A stretch of DNA of 15,132 nt, taken from positions 1-15,132 of the forward strand of contig MGQF01000036.1 of assembly GCA_001797745.1 (NCBI GenBank), read 5' to 3'. How positions within the stretch are numbered: position 1 is the first letter of the stretch; each line of letters starts with the position of its first letter. Origin of the DNA: Deltaproteobacteria bacterium RBG_13_52_11 (GTDB lineage: Bacteria; Desulfobacterota; B13-G15; RBG-16-54-18). Positions 6,898-13,245 of this stretch are shown here, in pieces. The notes under the pieces are model-generated. The model did not search any database and had not been told where the DNA came from. It saw only the letters and a list, made by a program, of their open reading frames with translations. A program made the position numbers and the translations under genes.

Positions 6898-9456
6898 ATG
6901 GAAGGGAATACCCATTTCTTCACCGTCTTCGCCAAAATACCCGAACGGCTAAAACCCCTCGAACAGTTGGCCTATAACCTCTGGTTCTCTTGGAACGTAG
7001 AGGCGGCGGAGCTTTTCCAACGCCTGGACCCTTACCTCTGGGATGAAACCCGACACAATCCTGTCCTTCTGCTCTCCCGCTTAAACCCCGACCGTATGGA
7101 CGAGGTGGAGAGCGACGGGGCATTTCTGGCCTCTATGGAGAGGGTCTATGAAGATTTTAAGGGGTACCTTGCACGGCCTCATTTTACCGACTATCATCCG
7201 CTACGGCCGAAGTCTCTCATCGCCTATTTCTCGGCTGAATATGGATTGACCGACTGCCTCCCCTTCTTCCACGGAGGCCTGGGGGTGCTGGCGGCCGATC
7301 ACCTGAAATCAGCCAGTGACCTTAACCTCCCCATGGTGGGCATAGGGCTGCTCTATCAATACGGCGCCTTCCGTCAAGTGCTCACCTTCGAGGGGGAACA
7401 GCGGGAGGTCCTCCCTGAAATAGACTTCTACCATATGCCGCTTCGTCTGGAGAAGGGCCCTGACGGTATGCCCCTCACTATTGAGGTTGAGCTTAACGAT
7501 GAAAAGGCCGTGGTCCAGATATGGCGGGTCGATGTAGGGCGTGTCCCGCTCTACCTCCTCGATACCAATATCCCTCAAAATCCTCCCTATATCCGGCAGA
7601 TCACCATCCGCCTCTATGCCGATGAACGGGATATGCGTCTCAAGCAAGAAATATTGTTGGGGATCGGCGGCGTGCGGGCCCTGCGGGCCCTGGGTCTCAA
7701 CCCCACCATCTACCACATAAACGAGGGTCATCCCGCTTTTGCGGGATTGGAACACATCCGATTGCTCCAGGAAGAGGAGGGGGTATCGTTTGATGTCGCC
7801 CTTCTAACGGTCATGGCCGGCACGTGTTTTACCACCCACACCTCTGTACCGGCGGGGATCGAGGTGTTTGATCCCAGACTCATCAAGGGCTACTTCGCCC
7901 ATTATCTCCCTGCTCTTGATATACCCATCAATACCCTGCTCGGCCTCGGTCGTCGAGAACCCGGAAACGCTTCAGAACCCTTCTGCATGAATATCCTGGC
8001 GATGAAGCTCTCAGGACATATTAACGCTGTCAGCCAACTCCACCAGAGGGTCTCTCAAAAGCTCTGGCATCAACTCTGGCCCGCCATACCTGTTGAAGAT
8101 GTCCCTATAAAGTCCGTAACCAACGGCATCCACATCCCCTCGTGGATCTCCCCTGATGCTTCTTCGCTCTATAGCCAATATCTCGGACCTCACTGGTCAG
8201 AAGACCCGGATAACGTAAAGGTTTGGAAGAGGGCGGCAAAGATCCCTGATGAAGGACTGTGGGGTGTTAAGGAGAGGAGGCGTTTTAACCTTATCTCCTT
8301 CTGCCGCAGGCGCCTGCGTGAACAGTGTATCAGGAGGGGGGCTTCGGCTGTGGAGATTGCTCAGGCCGAGGAGGTCTTAAACCCCGATGCCTTGACCATT
8401 GTCTGGGCTCGGCGGATGGCGTCCTATAAGAGGCCCACCCTCTTGTTCAAAGACCCGGACAGGCTCGCCCAGATCGTGAACCACCCCGCTCGTCCCACCC
8501 AGGTCATCATCGCCGGAAAGGCACACCAGGGAGATGATCTGGCGAAGAAGCTGATCAGGGAGATCATCGCCCTTACCAGGGAAGAACGTTTTCGGAGGCA
8601 TGTGGTTTTTATCGAAGATTACGACCTCGAGATGGCGCGCTATCTCGTGGAGGGGGCCGATGTTTGGCTCAGCACCCCGAGACGTCCCAATGAGGCCTGC
8701 GGTACGAGCGGCATGAAGGCAGTCGCCAATGGGGCCCTCCATATGAGCACCTCGGATGGGTGGTGGGCGGAGGCGTATCAGCCCGAGGTAGGATGGCTCA
8801 TCGGAAGCGACAAGGATTACGACGATATCAACTACCAGGATGAGATTGAGAGTAAGTCCCTCTACAGCTTCTTGGAGCGTGATACAATCCCCCTTTTCTA
8901 CGATCGCGGGCTCAATGGACTGCCGAGAAATTGGATCAAAAAAATGAAGACCTCTATGATATCCCTTTGCCCTCGGTTCAACACCCATCGGATGCTGGAG
9001 GAATATGCGGAATGGTTCTACCGGCCAGCTCAAACCTATACGGAGGGACTTTCAGCACAACACATGACCGAGGCCAAGGCCCTGGCTGAATGGTACCGTA
9101 AGATCGAGGCAAACTGGGCAAATGTGTCGATCGTGGATGTGAAACAAGAAGGTCCTGCGGAGTTGGCAATAGGAGAGAAATTAAAGATAACGGCCTTGGT
9201 TCATCTCGGCGAATTGATGCCGGAAGACGTCAAGGTAGAAGTCTACTACGGGCAACTCGACCCAGAGGGGAGGCTTGACAATCGAAGGCTCCTCCTTATG
9301 GAGCCCGTCCAATCTGAAAACGGCGTTTATCTCTTTCGCTCAACGCTGTTGTGCAGGCAAACGGGCAAGTTCGGGTACCATATCCGCATCTCACCCCACC
9401 ACTCCCACCTGATGTCCTCTCACTATTCCCAGGGATTACTCGTCACCTGGGGATAG
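6898..9456 (+). CDS. glgP: Alpha-glucan phosphorylase (GT35, DUF3417-containing)
   Basis: The product is 852 residues. It releases glucose-1-phosphate from alpha-1,4-glucan chain ends using pyridoxal phosphate. The N-terminal DUF3417-type domain (about residues 8-110) has ERLKPLEQLAYNLWFSWN. The core shows YFSAEYGLTDCLPFFHGGLG, NEGHPAF (275-281), CFTTHTSVPAG, SVTNGIH and WARRMASYKRP, then GKAHQGD and EACGTSGMK with the PLP-binding Lys607, then DGWWAEAY. This is the 'more P-ylases' type, common in bacteria and archaea with GH57 enzymes, not the classic muscle/MalP type. The upstream frame closes at 6862-6864 with no other start, so the ATG at 6898 is the only choice despite the lack of a clear ribosome site. 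Its product feeds the same glucose-1-phosphate pool used by the neighbouring GlgC and GalU. Confidence 0.94.
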   Translation: MEGNTHFFTVFAKIPERLKPLEQLAYNLWFSWNVEAAELFQRLDPYLWDETRHNPVLLLSRLNPDRMDEVESDGAFLASMERVYEDFKGYLARPHFTDYHPLRPKSLIAYFSAEYGLTDCLPFFHGGLGVLAADHLKSASDLNLPMVGIGLLYQYGAFRQVLTFEGEQREVLPEIDFYHMPLRLEKGPDGMPLTIEVELNDEKAVVQIWRVDVGRVPLYLLDTNIPQNPPYIRQITIRLYADERDMRLKQEILLGIGGVRALRALGLNPTIYHINEGHPAFAGLEHIRLLQEEEGVSFDVALLTVMAGTCFTTHTSVPAGIEVFDPRLIKGYFAHYLPALDIPINTLLGLGRREPGNASEPFCMNILAMKLSGHINAVSQLHQRVSQKLWHQLWPAIPVEDVPIKSVTNGIHIPSWISPDASSLYSQYLGPHWSEDPDNVKVWKRAAKIPDEGLWGVKERRRFNLISFCRRRLREQCIRRGASAVEIAQAEEVLNPDALTIVWARRMASYKRPTLLFKDPDRLAQIVNHPARPTQVIIAGKAHQGDDLAKKLIREIIALTREERFRRHVVFIEDYDLEMARYLVEGADVWLSTPRRPNEACGTSGMKAVANGALHMSTSDGWWAEAYQPEVGWLIGSDKDYDDINYQDEIESKSLYSFLERDTIPLFYDRGLNGLPRNWIKKMKTSMISLCPRFNTHRMLEEYAEWFYRPAQTYTEGLSAQHMTEAKALAEWYRKIEANWANVSIVDVKQEGPAELAIGEKLKITALVHLGELMPEDVKVEVYYGQLDPEGRLDNRRLLLMEPVQSENGVYLFRSTLLCRQTGKFGYHIRISPHHSHLMSSHYSQGLLVTWG

Positions 9457-9480
9457 GCGCCAGGGTTGTGAGGAGCCCCC

Positions 9481-10359
9481 TTAACTTTCAAAGATGACCT
9501 TCCCGGTATCCTTGAGATTGTAGCCAGGGAGGGTATGAATAAGTCTCTGAATCGGCAGGGGGTCTACGTAGGAGAGAAAGCCCTTCATAAGCTGTGTGGG
9601 CCATAGCTCCTTTGGAACAACCAGGTCAAAACGCTCCTCCTGGAGGGGGATGAAGTCGAGGGGGAAGAGATGGGCCACATACTCTATCCCCAGACCCACA
9701 TCCGCCTCTCCAAACAAGACCTTCAAAGCCACCTCCACGTGAGTATCAACCTCATTGGCAAAACCGACAATCTCTTTTTCCGCTAACCCCTTTTTTCCTA
9801 AAAGATATTCGAGGAGGACCCTTGTGCCAGATCCTTCATTCCTATTGATGAACCGCACACCCTTTTTAACCACATCCTCTAAGTCCTTGATCCCCAGGGG
9901 ATTGCCCTTGTGAAGTATAAGACCTTGTCTTCGGTAACACAGATTGACGACGACGTACTTCTGAGGTGCAAGGTGCCTGTTGAGAAAGGGGAGATTATAC
10001 TCCCCCGTCTCCACATCCAAGAGATGCACGCAACACACCTGCCCCTTCTTGTGCGCAAGGGCCTCGATGCCCCTCATGCTCCCCACAGAGGAATAGAAGG
10101 CAAGGGACTGGGGGAATTGCTCCCGGGAATAGAGGGCCAACAACCGTGCCAGGAGGATATCGTCACTCCCTACTATGAGAATATTTCGCTCGCGCTGTAC
10201 CCTTTCATCGATCCAGCGCATGACATGCTCTTTGGGGAAGAGCCATTTCCCTGCAATCCTCACGTGGGGGATACCCCCTCCCCTGATGAGCTGATACACC
10301 TTTTTCTCATTGAGGCGAAGGAAATCGGCCAGTTCTTTTGTGGTGAGAAGTTCTTCCAT
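9481..10359 (-). CDS. One-component regulator: excisionase-type HTH + PBP-like ligand domain
   Basis: The product is 292 residues. Residues 1-50 are a helix-turn-helix of the excisionase/MerR-like type (TTKELADFLRLNEKKVYQLI, then GKWLFPKEHVMRWI). Residues about 60-285 form a periplasmic-binding-protein-like domain without a signal peptide. It carries FINRNEGSGTRVLLEYLL and NEVDTHVEVALKVL, then GEADVGLGI, the hallmarks of the PF12727-type domain found in molybdate/tungstate-linked regulators. It is divergent from tupABC with 143 bases between, so it probably senses tungstate (or molybdate) in the cytoplasm and controls uptake and its own gene. Whether it activates or represses cannot be told. 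The ribosome site is weak (TAAGTAA), and that sequence is also part of a candidate operator half-site. It converges with the phosphorylase gene, 24 bases apart. Confidence 0.85.
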   Translation of the reverse strand: MEELLTTKELADFLRLNEKKVYQLIRGGGIPHVRIAGKWLFPKEHVMRWIDERVQRERNILIVGSDDILLARLLALYSREQFPQSLAFYSSVGSMRGIEALAHKKGQVCCVHLLDVETGEYNLPFLNRHLAPQKYVVVNLCYRRQGLILHKGNPLGIKDLEDVVKKGVRFINRNEGSGTRVLLEYLLGKKGLAEKEIVGFANEVDTHVEVALKVLFGEADVGLGIEYVAHLFPLDFIPLQEERFDLVVPKELWPTQLMKGFLSYVDPLPIQRLIHTLPGYNLKDTGKVIFES

Positions 10360-10394
10360 GGGTATTACTTATCATAAAATCTCGACGCCGTCAA

Positions 10395-10423
10395 AATATA
10401 TAAAAAAGTAACAAAATAAACAA
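10395..10423 (-). promoter_or_regulatory. Promoter candidate for the PBP-type regulator
   Basis: Minus strand: TTGTTT (10423-10418), a 17-base spacer and TATATT (10400-10395), 36 bases upstream of the start codon. The spacer contains the half-site AAGTAAC, consistent with autoregulation. Confidence 0.4.
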
Positions 10424-10446
10424 ATAATAACACAAAATTACTTGCA

Positions 10447-10474
10447 TTGACTTTTTTACACAGTAATATAAAAT
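10447..10474 (+). promoter_or_regulatory. Promoter candidate for tupABC
   Basis: TTGACT (10447-10452), a 16-base spacer and TAAAAT (10469-10474), about 28 bases before the tupA start. The -10 box is covered by the CAGTAAT...ATTACTG inverted repeat, an arrangement that would let a bound protein block RNA polymerase. Confidence 0.5.
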
Positions 10475-10502
10475 TACTGCTACATATCTTCGGAGGTGAG
10501 CC

Positions 10503-11342
10503 ATGCGGATAAAAACTATGGGAAAAGGTATCTTGATCGTTCTTTTGCTCCTCTTGCTCTCCGCCCCAGCCATTTTGGCCGAGGAAAGGCTGCGGCTCTC
10601 CACCACCACGAGCACCGAGAATTCAGGTCTCCTCGATGTACTGCTTCCCCCCTTTGAAAAGCAGTTCAACGTAAAGGTGGATGTCATCTCAGTCGGTTCG
10701 GGCAAGGCCGTGAAGCTCGGTGAAAATGGTGACGTCGACGTCGTGTTAGTGCACGAGAGGGAACTCGAGGACAAATTCGTCGCTGATGGGTATGGGGTCA
10801 ACCGTCGCGACGTCATGCACAACGATTTCGTCATCATCGGTCCCAACGCCGACCCAGCCGGGATAGGCAAGGCCAAGACGGCAGCTGAGGCCTTCAAGCT
10901 GATAGCACATAAAAGAGCCCCTTTTGTCTCCCGGGGGGATCAATCAGGGACCCACAGCAAAGAGCTCTCCCTGTGGGTAAAGGCACGGGTCAGACCATCA
11001 GGGAGATGGTATATCGAAACAGGTATGGGGATGGGAGAGGTGCTCATCATGGCCCACGAAAAGGGGGCCTATACCCTCACCGACAAGGGAACCTATCTCG
11101 CCTTCCAGAAGGAAGGGAAGATCAACCTTCCCATCCTCTTCGAGGGTGACCCCACCCTTTTTAACCCCTACGGGATAATCGCGGTGAACCCCGCTCGCCA
11201 ACCCCACGTGAACTATATCTTAGCAATGGCCCTGATCGGGTGGGTGACGTCCCAAGAGGGGCAGAGGATCATCGCAGACTTCGGGAAGGGAAAATACGGC
11301 GTTCCCCTCTTCTATCCCGACGCCATCAAAAGCCCAAGATAG
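10503..11342 (+). CDS. tupA: Tungstate ABC transporter substrate-binding protein
   Basis: The product is 279 residues. It captures tungstate in the periplasm for the TupBC importer. A signal peptide (residues 1-26, basic start, Leu-rich core, cleavage after AILA) is followed by the TupA signature STTTSTENSG, with oxyanion-contact residues Thr34-Ser37. Next come VGSGKAVKLGENGDVDVVLVH, NDFVIIGP and FVSRGDQSGTH with Arg144. These match TupA rather than ModA or WtpA, and TupA proteins prefer tungstate over molybdate. GGAGG stands 6 bases before the ATG. It is the first gene of the tupABC operon, and the next start lies 2 bases after its stop. It is expressed from the operator-covered promoter at 10447-10474. 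Confidence 0.93.
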   Translation: MRIKTMGKGILIVLLLLLLSAPAILAEERLRLSTTTSTENSGLLDVLLPPFEKQFNVKVDVISVGSGKAVKLGENGDVDVVLVHERELEDKFVADGYGVNRRDVMHNDFVIIGPNADPAGIGKAKTAAEAFKLIAHKRAPFVSRGDQSGTHSKELSLWVKARVRPSGRWYIETGMGMGEVLIMAHEKGAYTLTDKGTYLAFQKEGKINLPILFEGDPTLFNPYGIIAVNPARQPHVNYILAMALIGWVTSQEGQRIIADFGKGKYGVPLFYPDAIKSPR

Positions 11343-11344
11343 AT

Positions 11345-12037
11345 ATGGAATACCTCTGGGAGGGGATAAAAGAAGCCATCCGCCTCATCATCAGCGTGGA
11401 CCATGAGGTCTGCCGCACCGTCCTACTCTCTCTCAGGATCTCCCTCACGGCAACCGCGCTTGCCTCCTTCGTCGGGATCCCCTTGGGTTTTTTGATCAGC
11501 ACCCATGAGTTCCCCCTCAAGAGGCCTACTATCACATTTTTTAATACGCTCCTTTCGCTCCCGACGGTGGTGGTGGGGCTCTTCCTGTACTCCCTGCTGT
11601 CCAGACAAGGGCCCCTCGGTCCCCTCAGCCTCCTCTTCACCCCTCCGGCCATGGTGATCGGCCAGTTCATCCTAGCCACCCCCATTATCGTGGCCCTCAC
11701 CATATCAGCCATCCAGGTGATGGACCCCCGGGTAAAATGGACTGCCATGACGTTGGGTGCGGGCCCTGTGCGGACGGCGCTGACCGTCTTCGCGGAGTCA
11801 AGGTTCGCCCTCATAGGCGCGGTGATCGCGGGCTTCGGCCGGGTCATCGCAGAAGTGGGCGCGGCCATGATGGTGGGGGGCAATATAAAAGGCTACACGA
11901 GGATCATGACCACTGCCATTGCCCTGGAGACGTCCAAGGGAGAATTCGCCTTCGCCTTATCCTTGGGGTTTATCCTCCTCGCAGTGGCCTTCTCCGTGAA
12001 TATCCTGTTTCACTATTTTCAGGCGAAGAGGGGATAG
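11345..12037 (+). CDS. tupB: Tungstate ABC transporter permease
   Basis: The product is 230 residues, an integral inner-membrane protein with about five to six hydrophobic segments. The N-terminal part (MEYLWEGIKEAIRLI...RTVLLSLRISLTATALASF) and SLPTVVVGLFLYSLLS match TupB permeases. TAMTLGAGPVRTAL and GFGRVIAEVGAAMMVGGN form the cytoplasmic EAA-type loop that docks the ATPase. I chose the ATG at 11345, two bases after the tupA stop. The frame extends to 11240, but that would overlap tupA by about 100 bases. The ribosome site is weak (AAGATAG), so translation probably depends on coupling to tupA. Confidence 0.92.
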   Translation: MEYLWEGIKEAIRLIISVDHEVCRTVLLSLRISLTATALASFVGIPLGFLISTHEFPLKRPTITFFNTLLSLPTVVVGLFLYSLLSRQGPLGPLSLLFTPPAMVIGQFILATPIIVALTISAIQVMDPRVKWTAMTLGAGPVRTALTVFAESRFALIGAVIAGFGRVIAEVGAAMMVGGNIKGYTRIMTTAIALETSKGEFAFALSLGFILLAVAFSVNILFHYFQAKRG

Positions 12038-12040
12038 GAT

Positions 12041-13045
12041 ATGTCTTCCCTTTTTGAACTTCGCGATATTACCAAATCGTATAACGACACCCAAGTCCTC
12101 GGCATCTCTCATCTCGTTATCAAGGAGGGGGGTATTTACGGGATCATGGGGCCTAACGGGGCTGGTAAGAGCACGTTGCTTTCCATACTCGCCTTTCTCA
12201 TCCCCCCTACTTCCGGCACGATATATTGGGAGGGGACGGACATCGATAGCATGGATAAGAATCAGCTCAGAAAGAACGTAACCCTCATAACGCAGAATCC
12301 TTATCTCTTCAGCACCACGGTGGGGAAGAATGTCGCATACGGCCTGAAAATGCGGAAGGTAAAAGGGGAGCAGATGAGAGTGAAGGCGAAAGCGTGTCTC
12401 GATTTGGTGGGATTGTCGGGTTTTGGCAAGAGGATGGCGCGCGAGTTATCAGGGGGGGAGGCGCAACGGGTGGCCATCGCCAGGGCACTCGCCCTTGATC
12501 CCCAGGTCTTGCTCCTCGATGAACCGACTGCCAATGTCGATCGGCACGGCGTTGAACAACTCGAGATCATTTTGAAGGGATTGAATGAGAAACTTGGCAT
12601 CACCATCATATTGGCCACCCACGACGTAAACCAAGTCCATCGTCTTTCCGATGAGGTGATCTATCTCTTTGATGGGATGATCTCCGCATCTCCCATGGAA
12701 AACCTGTTTAAGGGTCGAATCGTAAGGAAAGACCCAGACCTCTTCCTGTTCGATACGGGGAAGATACAGGTTGTCCTTCCACCTATAAGAGATACCGTTA
12801 GCCACATATCCATCCCCCCCGAAGACATCATCGTCTCTCATAAACCACTTGCAACCAGTGCCCGCAACTCCTTTGCCGGCACCATTTCCCAAGTAACTGA
12901 TGAAGGGGATCTCGTAAGTTTGTCTGTCGATATAGGTGAAAAATTAAAGGTAAAGATCACCAAGAGATCTTCCCAGGAGATGCGGTTAACCATCGGATCC
13001 CTTGTCTATGTGACCTTTAAAAGCTCCTGTATCAAGGCCTTTTAG
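12041..13045 (+). CDS. tupC: Tungstate ABC transporter ATP-binding protein with C-terminal TOBE-like domain
   Basis: The product is 334 residues and powers the importer from the cytoplasmic side. It shows Walker A GPNGAGKST (Lys43), the signature LSGGEAQ (136-142), Walker B VLLLDEP (Asp160, Glu161) and the switch ATHD (His194). Beyond the nucleotide-binding domain, residues about 240-334 form an extension. Its last part (NSFAGTISQVTDEGDLVSLS...VKITKRSSQEM) looks like a TOBE/Mop-type domain, which in molybdate and tungstate transporters can bind the oxyanion and inhibit transport. Such feedback here is inference. The start lies 3 bases after the tupB stop, with GGGATAGG as ribosome site. It is the last gene of the operon; no intrinsic terminator is visible after it. 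Confidence 0.92.
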   Translation: MSSLFELRDITKSYNDTQVLGISHLVIKEGGIYGIMGPNGAGKSTLLSILAFLIPPTSGTIYWEGTDIDSMDKNQLRKNVTLITQNPYLFSTTVGKNVAYGLKMRKVKGEQMRVKAKACLDLVGLSGFGKRMARELSGGEAQRVAIARALALDPQVLLLDEPTANVDRHGVEQLEIILKGLNEKLGITIILATHDVNQVHRLSDEVIYLFDGMISASPMENLFKGRIVRKDPDLFLFDTGKIQVVLPPIRDTVSHISIPPEDIIVSHKPLATSARNSFAGTISQVTDEGDLVSLSVDIGEKLKVKITKRSSQEMRLTIGSLVYVTFKSSCIKAF

Positions 13046-13178
13046 TGGTATAATAAGGCATCCGGGTCATGAACTTTGATGCACGTGACACGAGTTGATA
13101 TATTGATCTCCCGCGTGAGGAGGAGGAAAGGGCTTGACTCCCCCCAAGAGGGGCTCGGAGCTTCTCTCCCTGAAGCAA

Positions 13179-13208
13179 TAGACAGCGTTGTGAAGTTAAC
13201 GATAAAAT
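13179..13208 (+). promoter_or_regulatory. Weak promoter candidate for the DUF3536 GH57 gene
   Basis: TAGACA (13179-13184), an 18-base spacer and TAAAAT (13203-13208), 37 bases before the ATG at 13246. The rest of the 200-base gap after tupC shows nothing else I can support. Confidence 0.25.
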
Positions 13209-13245
13209 CCTTCGGTATCGCCCTATAAAAACGGGAGCAATGATA

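Larger units (their letters stand above)
10364..10479. promoter_or_regulatory. Operator cluster of RTTACT/AGTAAY half-sites
   Basis: Five related half-sites occupy the divergent space: ATTACTT (10364-10370), AAGTAAC (10406-10412), ATTACTT (10437-10443), CAGTAAT (10461-10467) and ATTACTG (10473-10479). The last two form a perfect 7-bp inverted repeat with a 5-base gap over the tupA -10 box. AAGTAAC lies inside the regulator's promoter spacer. This is the probable binding region of the adjacent regulator. The region is very AT-rich compared with its surroundings, which raises the chance of coincidence for single half-sites but less so for the 7-bp palindrome. Confidence 0.55.

Noticed and set aside
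11240..11344. Longer tupB start within tupA
   Set aside because: It would overlap tupA by about 100 bases. The family N-terminus fits the ATG at 11345.
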